From the NCBI GenBank assembly GCA_023511535.1, contig JAIMBK010000028.1, positions 1 through 38,858 on the forward strand: DNA of 38,858 bases. Direction: 5' to 3'. This document shows positions 29,940 to 37,909 of the stretch, one piece after another (positions within the stretch are counted from its first letter, which is position 1; each line of letters starts with the position of its first letter). Made by a program: the position numbers and the translations under genes. The stretch comes from Armatimonadota bacterium (GTDB taxonomy: Bacteria; Bacillota; Desulfotomaculia; Desulfotomaculales; Nap2-2B). The notes under the pieces were generated by a model. The model had not been told where the DNA came from, searched no databases, and worked only from the letters and a program-made list of their open reading frames with translations.

Positions 29940-32001
29940 ACAAATCGGTTTAATAGTTTTTTTGCTCTCTTTCGGATTCGCGACAAGCGGCTGCGCGCAG
30001 GAAGAGACGGAAAAATATGATGTGGTGATCTACGGCGGGACCTTTGCCGGGTGTGCGGCGGCGCGGACGGCGGCGCAGCTTGCCCCGGAGAGCTCCATCC
30101 TGGTGATTGTGCCTGCCCCGGAGCGCGTGCTGGGAGGGATCGGCACCGCGGGCGGGCAAAATTTTTTCGACGTGCGGCTCTGGCGGGGTTACCCGGTGGC
30201 CGCCGGCTCCTTTGCCCGGTGGTACGGGGAAGCCGGCCAGTTTTACAATACTAAAAAGATGGCCGATCTTTTAGCCGTCGACCTGGCCCGCCACAAAAAT
30301 ATAACTGTACTGTGGGGATACGACGTGCGCGAAGTGCAAAAGAAGCCGGCGGAGGGCGGCTTCGCATCCCGGATCAAACGTCTGCAGGATTTATCCGGAA
30401 TTGAGCGGCCGTCGAACCTGTCCGGAAGCAAGGGGCGGGCGTTTCCGCCGCAAACCGGCCTGTTGCCGCAAACCGGTCCGGACCTGCGGAAAAGTTCTTT
30501 TTCTTCCCGGATCACCGCTTTGCGTTTAAGGGAGGTTTGCCGGGACGACGAAGGCGCGGTCGCCTGGGGGAAGGGACTGCGGAAGATCGCCGGGCGCGTG
30601 TTTATCGACGCTTCCGACGACGGCCGGCTGACCCGGCTGGCCGGGGCAAGCGTGACGGTCGGCCGCGGGGACTGGCCCAAAAACGAGGGGACGGTTCCCC
30701 TGGATGAAAAACGGCCGGAGTCGGCCCGTCACGGAGAGGCGGTGATCGGCCGGAAAGAGGCTTCCCGCCGGCAAGCGGATCTCCGCCGGCAAGCCGCTGC
30801 CCGGCGCCAACCGGCGGCGTGCCAGCAGGCGGCGACGCTGATGTTTAAAGTGGCCGGCATGGTGGTGCCGGAAACCCCCCGGCAGACCGGGGACTTCCTT
30901 TTCCTCAAGGACCCGTCCGGCAGCTGGGGGATCATCGGCGGGGCGGATACCTACCGCAGCAATCCTGTGGTTGTCGATTTTAACGACCGGTACGCTCCCC
31001 GGGGCTTTGCCCTCAAGCCATTGAACGCGGCCCAGGACGGGGCGGGAAGCGATCAGTGGTGGGTAAACGCCCTATTAATCTTTAACGTGGACGGCCGGGC
31101 CTGCCGGCGCGACCTGGGCACCGGCCGTTACCCGCAGGACAAACGGCCGGACGCCTTAGACGTGGACGAGGCCCTGCTGAAAGCGCGGGAATTGATTGCC
31201 CGGCCGGAGTTTCTGGAGGCCCTGCGGCAGTTCAGTGCGGCGGACGGGCGGGGCGGGCGCTATGGTTTTCACCGGGCGGAACTGGTGAAGGACGAAAGCG
31301 GCCGGCCGGTGACGGGGGATGTCCTCTATATAAGGGAAACCATCCATTTACAAAAAGGTCCGTTCCAAAAGAGCGCGCTCCAAAGGAACCCGGGGAATCC
31401 GGCGGACGCCGGCACAACCGGACAGCAGAAAAGAAGCATTTCAAACGTTTCTGGAACGGGTAGCGTTCCGGGGACGGTGACCGGGCAAACTTCCGCGGGA
31501 CCGGATGAGGCCGGGGAAAACGCCTGCTTCGCCCTTACTCCCGCCGAATGTCAGCTTGCCGGCGCCGGCCCGGCGGACGGGGCCGACCGGGGCAACTACG
31601 CCACGCGGATCGGCCTGGCCTATTACTTAATAGACATTAACGCCTATACACCGGCCGATTTGAAGGCGGGCGGCACCTACCGGTGGCCGGTGACGGAAAG
31701 TTTACGGCCGGACCTGGCGGCCGGAGGGGGCCAGCCGCAAAACCCGGTTTACCTTCCTTTTGAAATGCTGGTTACCCCGCAACTGGTCAACCTGCTGGTG
31801 CCGGGCTGCGCCACCGGCGCGGCTTCCCTGGCCTGGGCGGAAGTCAGGGTGATCCCCAACCTGTGCGTCCTGGGGGACGCCGCCGGGGCCGCCGCCGCGG
31901 GGGCGGTTTTATCCGGCGCGGACCCCGCCCTTTTTCAGCCGGGGCAAATCAAATGGGTGCAGGCGGCCTTGCGGAAAACAGGCGCCAGGCTGGATAAATA
32001 A
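29926..32001 (+). CDS. FAD-dependent oxidoreductase, probable lipoprotein
   Basis: A 691-residue flavoprotein. The N-terminus is a lipoprotein-like signal: KIFKQIGLIVFLLSFGFATSGC with Cys at residue 23 (T-S-G-C). After it, YDVVIYGGTFAGCAAA (about residues 31-46) is the Rossmann FAD-binding motif, followed by LGGIGTAGGQNFFDVR, the FAD_oxidored family (PF12831-like) pattern seen near the flavin; VFIDASDDGRLTRLAGA and GDAAGAAAAGAVL near the end (about 655-670) complete the flavin site. Two stretches, about 150-200 and 280-305, are low in complexity (Arg/Gln/Ala and Pro-rich). The substrate is not known; such proteins are often secreted FAD enzymes of uncertain role. It overlaps the toxin gene, but its composition resembles the G+C-rich backbone, so the overlap may be a transfer junction. 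Confidence 0.85.
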   Translation: MKIFKQIGLIVFLLSFGFATSGCAQEETEKYDVVIYGGTFAGCAAARTAAQLAPESSILVIVPAPERVLGGIGTAGGQNFFDVRLWRGYPVAAGSFARWYGEAGQFYNTKKMADLLAVDLARHKNITVLWGYDVREVQKKPAEGGFASRIKRLQDLSGIERPSNLSGSKGRAFPPQTGLLPQTGPDLRKSSFSSRITALRLREVCRDDEGAVAWGKGLRKIAGRVFIDASDDGRLTRLAGASVTVGRGDWPKNEGTVPLDEKRPESARHGEAVIGRKEASRRQADLRRQAAARRQPAACQQAATLMFKVAGMVVPETPRQTGDFLFLKDPSGSWGIIGGADTYRSNPVVVDFNDRYAPRGFALKPLNAAQDGAGSDQWWVNALLIFNVDGRACRRDLGTGRYPQDKRPDALDVDEALLKARELIARPEFLEALRQFSAADGRGGRYGFHRAELVKDESGRPVTGDVLYIRETIHLQKGPFQKSALQRNPGNPADAGTTGQQKRSISNVSGTGSVPGTVTGQTSAGPDEAGENACFALTPAECQLAGAGPADGADRGNYATRIGLAYYLIDINAYTPADLKAGGTYRWPVTESLRPDLAAGGGQPQNPVYLPFEMLVTPQLVNLLVPGCATGAASLAWAEVRVIPNLCVLGDAAGAAAAGAVLSGADPALFQPGQIKWVQAALRKTGARLDK

Positions 32002-32168
32002 GGACAGGAATTTGCGAATAAGAAAGAATTTACGAGAAAGCTTGTCCAGTTTTGATTCAATCGCGGTAAACGGGCACAGAAGTGTTTTTCCAGAGATTTG
32101 TTTGCATGCCCGGCCCGATGGTAAAATAGCAGTAATATTGTGCATTGCTGTCGCTTGGGGGGAGATTA
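32002..32168. other. Intergenic region upstream of the WecA/TagO-like gene
   Basis: About 165 bp with the promoter noted at 32098-32127. A plus-strand frame of more than 100 codons that crosses it is the antisense-phase shadow of the next gene, not a separate gene. Confidence 0.4.
32098..32127 (+). promoter_or_regulatory. Possible sigma-A promoter (TTGTTT, 18 nt, TGGTAAAAT)
   Basis: TTGTTT at 32098-32103 and TAAAAT at 32122-32127 with an extended -10 TG at 32119-32120. It would drive the WecA/TagO-like gene at 32169. Confidence 0.45.
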
Positions 32169-33272
32169 GTGGAAAAAATCGTCGCCATTTTCCTGGCCTT
32201 TGGCGTGGCCTGGGTGGTTACTCCCCTGGCGGAAAAGCTCGCCTTTGCCTGGGGGGCGGTGGACCTGCCCGGCCCGCGCAAGGTGCACCAGAAGGTCATG
32301 CCGCGGTTGGGAGGACTGGCCATTTACGCAGCTTTTCTGGCCGGCGCACCCCTGGCGCTTTATCCCGCGTACGATGGCCAGCCGGGCTTCGGTTTGCTTG
32401 CCGGCGCCACCCTGATCGTTTTGGTCGGCGTCATCGACGACATCTGGGGCCTCACTCCCTGGCTCAAGCTCCTCGGCCAGGCGCTCGCCGCCGTTTCCAT
32501 CCTGCCTTTCGGAATTGCTATCAATTTTGTCACCAATCCGCTAAATGGCGAACTAATCAGTTTGGGCTGGCTGGGCATCCCGCTGACGGTGTTCTGGATC
32601 GTGGCCGTGACCAACGCCATTAACCTGATTGACGGCCTGGACGGCCTGGCCGGCGGGGTTTCCTGCATCGCCGCCCTGACGGTCGCCGCCGTGGGCTGGA
32701 CCCAGTGGAAGGTTTTCGGCGCGGCCGGCCAGCAGGAAATCATCTGGCTGGCCTTGCTGCTGGCAGCGATTCTGCTGGCCTTTCTGCGGTATAATTTTTA
32801 CCCGGCGCGCATCTTCCTGGGTGATTCCGGCGCCATGCTGCTGGGCTTTCTGCTCGCCGCGGTTTCCGTCCTGGGCCTGACCAAAAGCGTGACCGCCGTT
32901 TCCGTTTTCGTCCCCCTGGTGATCCTGGGCATCCCGCTTACGGACACCGCCTTTGCCATTTTGCGCCGCTACCACCGGCGCCGGCCCATTTTCCAGCCGG
33001 ACCGCGGGCACCTGCACCACCTTCTGCTCACCATGGGCTTCAGCCACCGGCAGGCCGTGCTGGTTGTTTACGGCATCAGCGCGGTGCTGGGGGTGAGCGC
33101 CATCGCCATCAATTTAATCAGCCCCGATTACGCCATGATTTTACTGCTGCTTTTGGCGACGGCGGCGATCATCGGCCTGAACAGGATCGAGTCGTTCAGC
33201 CGGGCGCACCAGGCGCGTAAGCCGCACCGGGCGCACCGCAGCTACGATTCAAAACCCACTGGAAGCCGTTAG
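32169..33272 (+). CDS. Undecaprenyl-phosphate N-acetylglucosamine-1-phosphate transferase (WecA/TagO/MraY family)
   Basis: Moves GlcNAc-1-phosphate from UDP-GlcNAc to undecaprenyl phosphate to begin wall-polymer, teichoic-acid or polysaccharide synthesis. It has about ten membrane helices and the family residues: GPRKVHQKVMPRLGGLAI, VIDDIWGL (Asp-Asp pair), NLIDGLDGLAGGVS, RIFLGDSGAMLLGF, and PDRGHLHHLL (the last cytoplasmic loop with His). The length is 367 residues. GTG 32169 has GGGGGGAG 4-5 bp upstream; the longer frame from TTG 32145 lacks such a site. Whether the sugar is GlcNAc or another N-acetylhexosamine is not seen. It lies beside galU and the hexose mutase, which together supply UDP-glucose and sugar phosphates to the wall or capsule pathway. 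Confidence 0.92.
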   Translation: MEKIVAIFLAFGVAWVVTPLAEKLAFAWGAVDLPGPRKVHQKVMPRLGGLAIYAAFLAGAPLALYPAYDGQPGFGLLAGATLIVLVGVIDDIWGLTPWLKLLGQALAAVSILPFGIAINFVTNPLNGELISLGWLGIPLTVFWIVAVTNAINLIDGLDGLAGGVSCIAALTVAAVGWTQWKVFGAAGQQEIIWLALLLAAILLAFLRYNFYPARIFLGDSGAMLLGFLLAAVSVLGLTKSVTAVSVFVPLVILGIPLTDTAFAILRRYHRRRPIFQPDRGHLHHLLLTMGFSHRQAVLVVYGISAVLGVSAIAINLISPDYAMILLLLLATAAIIGLNRIESFSRAHQARKPHRAHRSYDSKPTGSR

Positions 33273-33445
33273 CGGCAAAATCGTGCCGCTGCGCAAACAT
33301 GCCGTGCAAACGGCTGCAGCGCAAACGGCAAGACGAACCCCCGTCCGGCCATCCATCCATCCGCGCATTTTTTACCGCCATCAGCATCGATTTTACTGAC
33401 ATCGCATATAGTTGTAATATGTTTTTACAAAGAGTATTTATCCAT

Positions 33446-33473
33446 AATTCCCAATTCCTAATTCCCAATTCCT
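33446..33473. repeat. Tandem 14-bp repeat (AATTCCCAATTCCT x2)
   Basis: Two perfect adjacent copies in the 222-bp gap before galU. The gap also holds an A+T-rich stretch that may carry a promoter, but no gene. Confidence 0.85.
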
Positions 33474-33494
33474 GTATTTCAGGGAGGTGCGGAA

Positions 33495-34367
33495 GTGAAG
33501 GTAAACAAAGCGGTGATTCCCGCCGCCGGGATGGGCGTGCGTTTTTTGCCCGCCACCAAAGCGCAGCCCAAGGAAATGATCCCCATCATTGATACGCCGG
33601 CCATCCAGTATATCGTGCAGGAAGCCCTGGATTCGGGGGTCAAGGACATTTTAATGATCACCGGCCGCGGGAAGTACGCCATCGAGGATCACTTCGACAA
33701 GTCCCCTTACCTGGAGGAATTTCTGGCCGACAAAGGGAAGGAGGATTTGCTGGCCCTGGTGCGGGAAATCGGCAGCCTGGCCCGGCTGCATTATCTCCGC
33801 CAGAAGGAGCCGCTGGGCCTGGGCCACGCCGTGTTGTGCGCGCGTCAGTTCGTGGGTAACGAACCCTTTGCCGTCCTTTTGGGGGACGACATTGTGCGCA
33901 GCAAAAGGCCGTGCCTGCAGCAACTCATGGATTTATACGCTGAAATGCCGGGCACCATCCTGGCGGTAACGGAAGTGCCGCCGGAGGACGTGAGCAAGTA
34001 CGGGATCCTGGACGCGGAACCCCTGCGCGACGGCGTTTACCGGGTGCGGGACATGGTGGAAAAACCCCGACCGGAGGAGGCGCCTTCGCGGCTGGCGGTG
34101 ATCGGCCGGTACGTCATCAGCCCGCGCATTTTCCCCATTTTGGCCGCCACGCCGCCGGGCGCCGGGGGGGAAATCCAGCTGACCGACGCCCTGCGCGTGC
34201 TGTGCCGGGAGGAGCCGGTATACGGCCTGATTTTCAAGGGCCGCCGCTACGATGTGGGGGATAAGCTGGGGTATTTAAAGGCCACGGTGGAGTTCGCCCT
34301 GGACCGCCCCGATCTGGGCCCCGAGTTTGAGGCCTATTTAAAGGAACTGGTGGGGGAAATGGGTTAA
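33495..34367 (+). CDS. galU: UTP-glucose-1-phosphate uridylyltransferase
   Basis: Makes UDP-glucose from UTP and glucose-1-phosphate in the cytoplasm, a donor for polysaccharide and wall-glycan synthesis. The nucleotide-binding signature AAGMGVRFLPATKAQPKEMIP is at residues 9-29, the Lys in KAQPKEM being catalytic-site. Further family motifs: ITGRGKYAIEDHFD, LGLGHAVLCA, VLLGDDI (the metal-binding Asp pair), VEKP and GGEIQLTDAL, then GRRYDVGDKLGYL near the end. At 290 residues it is a normal bacterial GalU. GTG 33495 has GGGAGG 7 bp upstream. It is read in the same direction as the WecA-like gene and the DUF421 and mutase genes that follow, but each has its own gap, so more than one transcript is likely. 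Confidence 0.95.
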   Translation: MKVNKAVIPAAGMGVRFLPATKAQPKEMIPIIDTPAIQYIVQEALDSGVKDILMITGRGKYAIEDHFDKSPYLEEFLADKGKEDLLALVREIGSLARLHYLRQKEPLGLGHAVLCARQFVGNEPFAVLLGDDIVRSKRPCLQQLMDLYAEMPGTILAVTEVPPEDVSKYGILDAEPLRDGVYRVRDMVEKPRPEEAPSRLAVIGRYVISPRIFPILAATPPGAGGEIQLTDALRVLCREEPVYGLIFKGRRYDVGDKLGYLKATVEFALDRPDLGPEFEAYLKELVGEMG

Positions 34368-34370
34368 CGT

Positions 34371-34433
34371 GAGGCACAAAGGCACAGAGGTATAAAAGGG
34401 CGGGGCACAGGAGGGGGGCAAAGGCACAGAGAG
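34371..34433. repeat. Degenerate GGCACAAAGGCACAGAG repeat
   Basis: Downstream of galU, GGCACAAAGGCACAGAGG, then GGGGCACAGGAGGGGGGCAAAGGCACAGAGAG. These are the reverse-complement form of the CTTTGTGCC repeat at 21120-21380. No terminator-like hairpin is visible here. Confidence 0.6.
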
Positions 34434-34523
34434 ATGACCGCATTACCGGGATAAAATGCATAATTTAACGGCCTACCGGCAAACTAAAGTTGACATTATT
34501 GGTGTTGCCGGGGGTGGTTGGCA

Positions 34524-35261
34524 GTGAATCCGTTTCTGGAAATTTTACTGCGCGGTTTGGGCGCCTTTTTAATGGTCTTGATCATCACGCGCATCGTCGG
34601 GAAAACGCAGGTGGGGCAGCTGACGGTCAGCGACTTTATCAACGCCATCGTCATCGGGTCGATTGCCGCGGCGATGGTGACGGACCTGAGGGAAAGCGTC
34701 CGGTATTATGCTTTTGGGCTGGCCCTGTTCGGCCTTTTGACGGTGGGGGCGGAATACCTGGCGATGAAGTCCCGGCCCGCCCGGAAGCTGATCGAGGGCG
34801 AGCCGACCATTATCATCCACAACGGCAAAATTCTGGAAGACAACATGAAAAAGCTGATCTACCACATGGACGACCTGATGATGCAGCTGCGCGAGAAAAA
34901 CGTTTTCAACATCGCCGACGTGGAATACGCCATCGCCGAGCCCAACGGCGCTTTAAGCGTTCTCCTGAAAAGCCAGAAACGCCCTCTCACTCCGCAGGAT
35001 TTGCAGTTGCCCACCAAATACGAAGGGGTCCCTTCGGAGCTCGTGGTGGACGGCGTGGTGATCCAGCAGAATTTAAAACAGAACAACCTGACGGAGGAAT
35101 GGCTGTACCGGGAACTGGAGAAGCAGGGGATCAAGTCGGTGAAGGAAGTGGCCTACGCCGGCCTGGACACCGACGGCAACCTGTACGTGGACAAAAGGCA
35201 GGACGCCCTGGGCCACGTCACCGACATCACCGATCGGCTGCCGGGCAAAATGCCGCAGTAG
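34524..35261 (+). CDS. DUF421-family membrane protein (YetF-like)
   Basis: A 245-residue membrane protein. Two or three hydrophobic helices at the N-terminus (about residues 6-25, 37-55, 60-80), with LIITRIVGKTQVGQLTVSDFINAIVIGSIAAA, the YetF/DUF421 hallmark, then a soluble domain with RKLIEGEPTIIIHNGKILEDNMKK and LMMQLREKNVFNIADVEYAI (about 85-140), as in the family. The C-terminal part binds an unknown ligand; the family is linked to spore and envelope stress in Bacillus but has no fixed biochemical function that I know. I chose GTG 34524, six bases after GGGGTGG; TTG 34518 is in frame just before. It sits between galU and the mutase gene. The overlapping frame of 34490-35716 in another phase is a shadow of this gene. 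Confidence 0.88.
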   Translation: MNPFLEILLRGLGAFLMVLIITRIVGKTQVGQLTVSDFINAIVIGSIAAAMVTDLRESVRYYAFGLALFGLLTVGAEYLAMKSRPARKLIEGEPTIIIHNGKILEDNMKKLIYHMDDLMMQLREKNVFNIADVEYAIAEPNGALSVLLKSQKRPLTPQDLQLPTKYEGVPSELVVDGVVIQQNLKQNNLTEEWLYRELEKQGIKSVKEVAYAGLDTDGNLYVDKRQDALGHVTDITDRLPGKMPQ

Positions 35262-35299
35262 CGGTCGTCGGTCGTCGGTCGTCGGGCAGCGGGCAGCGG
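35262..35299. repeat. Short tandem repeats GGTCGTC x3 and GGGCAGC x2
   Basis: Directly after the DUF421 stop: cggtcgtcggtcgtcggtc followed by gtcgggcagcgggcagcgg. It is a G+C-rich slippage-type repeat; it does not form a terminator. Confidence 0.8.
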
Positions 35300-35513
35300 A
35301 CTGCCGGGCCGCCAACTCTATTCATAAGCAATCACATCCGCTTTTACCATAATTGTAAAATTAAGGCGCTAAGGCAAAGCAGGCCGACGGACACAAAAGA
35401 AGCTGCGCGGGACTTTTCCTTTGTGCCTTATTCTCTTTGGTTACATATTATAATCTCTGTGTCTTCTGTGTCCTCTGGGGGGCTAAATTTATTCTTTTTG
35501 GGGGTTGTTTCTA
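35300..35513. other. Intergenic region upstream of the mutase, with degenerate repeat and a possible -10
   Basis: About 215 bp. AAGGCGCTAAGGCAAAGC (about 35364-35381), then TCCTTTGTGCCTTATTCTC and CTCTGTGTCTTCTGTGTCC belong to the degenerate repeat family. TATAAT at 35449-35454 is a perfect -10, but no -35 lies at a normal distance, so I do not call a promoter. Confidence 0.5.
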
Positions 35514-36932
35514 ATGTCTCAAATTACATTTGGCACCGACGGATGGCGGGGGATTATCGCCCGCGATTTTACTTTTGCCAACGTGGAGCTGGTGGCCCGG
35601 GCGGTGGCCGCCTACGTCAAGGCCCGCGGCCTGGCCGCCCGCGGGGTTATCGTCGGCTACGACAACCGCTTCCTTTCCGATCAGTTTGCCCAGACGGTGG
35701 CCGGCGTGTTGGGTGAGGAGGGCGTCCCCGTCTGTCTGGTGGAAAAAAGCGCGCCCACGCCCGTGGTGGCCTTCGCCATCAAGGAGGCCGGCGCCGGCGG
35801 GGCGGTGATGCTTACCGCCAGCCACAACCCCCCGGAATACAACGGCATCAAATTCATCCCGGAGTACGCCGGACCGGCGCTGCCGCACATCACAAAGGAA
35901 ATTGAAGAAAACATCAGACGGTTGAGCGGGGAAGGAAGGCCTGGCGGTGGGGACCGGGCGCCGGGGGTTGCGGGGCAGCCGCAGCGGAAGATCGACCCGC
36001 GCCCCGCTTATTTCGCCCACGTCAAAAAGCTCATCGACTTCGCCGCCATCGGCCGGGCCGGTTTAAAAGTGATCGTCGACCCCATGTACGGGGCGGGCAC
36101 CGGCTACCTGGAGGAGCTTTTGCGGGAGGCCGGCGCGCAGGTGGAGGCCATCCACGACCGGCGGGACCCCCTTTTCGGGGGCGCGCTGCCCGATCCTTCG
36201 GCGAAATCGCTGACGGAACTGCGGGCGCGGGTGCTGGCCGCCGGGGCGGATCTCGGCCTGGCCCTGGACGGGGACGCCGACCGCTTCGGCCTCATCGACC
36301 GCGACGGCAGCTACATTCCGCCCAACCAGTACCTGCCCGTCGTGTACGACCACCTGCTGAACACCCGGGGATGGCGCGGGCCGGTGGTGCGCACCGTGGC
36401 CACCACCCACCTGCTGGACCGCCTCGCCGCCGCCGCCGGGGAGCAGGCTTTCGAAACCCCGGTGGGGTTTAAGTACATCGGCCGGTACCTGCTGGAAAAG
36501 AATTGTGTGGCCGGCGGGGAAGAAAGCGGGGGCCTTTCCATCCGCGGCCACGTTCCGGAAAAGGACGGCGTGCTGGCCGGCCTGCTGGCCGCCGAAATCG
36601 TCGCCCGCCACCGGCAAAGCCTGGGGGACCGTCTGCGCGGGATCTGGGCGCGGGTGGGGCGCCTTTTCAGCGAACGCCTGGATATCCACACCACCCCGGC
36701 GGAAAAAGAACGTGTGCTGGCCGCGCTGAAAAATCTGGCACCCGCGGCGGTGGCCGGGAAAAAGGTGACCCGCCGCCTCACTGTCGACGGCACCAAGCTC
36801 GTCTTCGAAGACGGCTCCTGGCTGCTCATCCGCCCCTCCGGCACCGAACCCCTCTTCCGCTGCTACGTGGAGGCCAACACCCCCGAAGATCTGGAGGCCA
36901 TCCAGGACTGGTGCCGGGCGCTGTTTGCCTGA
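35514..36932 (+). CDS. Phosphoglucomutase / phosphomannomutase
   Basis: Interconverts hexose-1-phosphate and hexose-6-phosphate. The alpha-D-phosphohexomutase signatures are all visible: ITFGTDGWRGII at the start, the phosphoserine loop MLTASHNPPEYNG (Ser about 103), the metal-binding loop LALDGDADRFG (about 249-259), the sugar-binding loop GGEESGGLS, and IRPSGTEPLFRCYVEA near the end. The length is 472 residues from ATG 35514; TTG 35505 in frame lacks a better ribosome site. Sequence does not show whether glucose or mannose is preferred; it could feed ManC (Man-1-P) or GalU (Glc-1-P), both in the window. It runs in the same direction as galU. Confidence 0.93.
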   Translation: MSQITFGTDGWRGIIARDFTFANVELVARAVAAYVKARGLAARGVIVGYDNRFLSDQFAQTVAGVLGEEGVPVCLVEKSAPTPVVAFAIKEAGAGGAVMLTASHNPPEYNGIKFIPEYAGPALPHITKEIEENIRRLSGEGRPGGGDRAPGVAGQPQRKIDPRPAYFAHVKKLIDFAAIGRAGLKVIVDPMYGAGTGYLEELLREAGAQVEAIHDRRDPLFGGALPDPSAKSLTELRARVLAAGADLGLALDGDADRFGLIDRDGSYIPPNQYLPVVYDHLLNTRGWRGPVVRTVATTHLLDRLAAAAGEQAFETPVGFKYIGRYLLEKNCVAGGEESGGLSIRGHVPEKDGVLAGLLAAEIVARHRQSLGDRLRGIWARVGRLFSERLDIHTTPAEKERVLAALKNLAPAAVAGKKVTRRLTVDGTKLVFEDGSWLLIRPSGTEPLFRCYVEANTPEDLEAIQDWCRALFA

Positions 36933-37066
36933 CTCCGTCGCCCTCCAGCTACCACAAGACGGCCAGGTCAATTTCCAGGCCGGGGAGGAGCGGCGTGGTG
37001 AGGGTAAGGCGCGGGCGTACCAAAAACGGCGTAAAGGCCCTCGTTAAGTTCGTTTCCATAAAGCAA

Positions 37067-37095
37067 TTGACTACTGTCATTTGACAGTTTAAAAT
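37067..37095 (+). promoter_or_regulatory. Promoter with palindromic operator in the spacer (TTGACT, 17 nt, TAAAAT)
   Basis: TTGACT at 37067-37072 and TAAAAT at 37090-37095 flank a 16-bp perfect palindrome, ACTGTCA-TT-TGACAGT (37073-37088), that fills nearly the whole spacer. This placement is the classic MerR-family operator, and the next gene (37115) is a MerR-type regulator, so autoregulation is likely. MerR promoters usually have a 19-bp spacer; 17 bp here suggests simple repression. Confidence 0.65.
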
Positions 37096-37114
37096 TTAAG
37101 AAGGGGGGTTTTGG

Positions 37115-37579
37115 ATGACAATTTTTGAGTTTGCCGAGGAAGCAAAAAAGAGGGGTTTTAATTTGGGTAGCAATCCCGTGCGAACCATTAGATATTATAT
37201 TCATACTGGCTTATTAAAAAGGCCGGTGGTAAAACAGATTGGGAAGAAAAGGGTTTCGAGTTTTGATGCGGCCCATTTATCTACCCTTGAATTAATCGAC
37301 TATTACAAAAAAAGGGGGCTATCTCTTAAGGAGATTAAAAATAAAATAAGTGAACAACTATATTGGTCAGACGAGGCTCTGAAATTTATTGCCAGATATA
37401 AAGATGAGTTTCCGGAATCGGCATTTTTAAAAAACGAACCGATCAAAAGGGAAGAATTAGCCTTTTTTCTTTCTAAGTATCTGGAAGGGATTAAACGCGG
37501 CTCTATTGATGAAAATCTTATCAACCAGGCATTTCTTGACAAAGATGGCAATATTGCCGATTTTCCTTTAAAAGATTAG
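37115..37579 (+). CDS. MerR-family regulator
   Basis: A 154-residue winged-helix regulator. NPVRTIRYYIHTGLLKRP (about residues 20-37) and DAAHLSTLELIDYYKKRGLSLKEIKNKI (about 50-77) are the helix-turn-helix and wing of the MerR DNA-binding domain. The C-terminal 75 residues, with a Phe/Glu-rich helical region (EALKFIARYKDEF), lack the Cys of metal sensors, so it responds to something else or acts as a partner of the next two genes. ATG 37115 has AAGGGGGG about 9 bp upstream. The palindrome at 37073-37088 is the probable binding site. It stands at the head of the DUF4258 and zinc-finger genes, like the MerR-type antitoxins of some TA systems. Confidence 0.85.
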   Translation: MTIFEFAEEAKKRGFNLGSNPVRTIRYYIHTGLLKRPVVKQIGKKRVSSFDAAHLSTLELIDYYKKRGLSLKEIKNKISEQLYWSDEALKFIARYKDEFPESAFLKNEPIKREELAFFLSKYLEGIKRGSIDENLINQAFLDKDGNIADFPLKD

Positions 37580-37648
37580 AGAGCCAGACTTCGGAAGAGA
37601 AAAGGAAGTCCCCGACGGTATTTTTTCGACGGAAGGGGAATAAGTTAC

Positions 37649-37897
37649 TTGGATCCACGCCAATTTATTCGGCAGGCAGCAGAAAATGAAGCTTATCATA
37701 TAACAGAGCATGCTTTACAAGAGGCGGATAAAGATAACTTATCGATAACCGATTTGGAAAACGTCATGCTTCGGGGAATTATCAATCAAAGGGATCGAAA
37801 AAATAACAGGTATAGGTTAAGGCATAAAGGTGTACAAATAGTCGTAGAAATATGTTCCGGGCAAGTAATTGTTGTAACCGTTATGAAAGATAAGTAG
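37649..37897 (+). CDS. DUF4258 protein, probable RelE/MqsR-like toxin
   Basis: An 82-residue protein with the DUF4258 pattern: YHITEHALQEADKDNLSITDLENVML, then RYRLRHKGVQIVVEI and VIVVTVMKD, the strand-rich half of a RelE/BrnT-type fold. Such proteins are usually ribonuclease-type toxins. It starts with TTG 37649, with GAAGGGGAA about 9 bp upstream; no better start exists. The next gene, 13 bp later, encodes a zinc-finger antitoxin-like protein of the kind that pairs with DUF4258 genes. The gap from the MerR gene is 69 bp. The two genes are probably in one operon with it. Confidence 0.8.
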   Translation: MDPRQFIRQAAENEAYHITEHALQEADKDNLSITDLENVMLRGIINQRDRKNNRYRLRHKGVQIVVEICSGQVIVVTVMKDK

Positions 37898-37909
37898 GAG
37901 GTGTGAAAA

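Noticed and set aside
32012..32623. A 203-codon plus-strand frame before and over the WecA-like gene
   Set aside because: The second half is the WecA-like gene in the wrong phase, with no ribosome site.
34490..35716. A 408-codon plus-strand frame
   Set aside because: It lies in another phase over the DUF421 and mutase genes; the composition is that of a G+C-rich shadow and no domain is visible.
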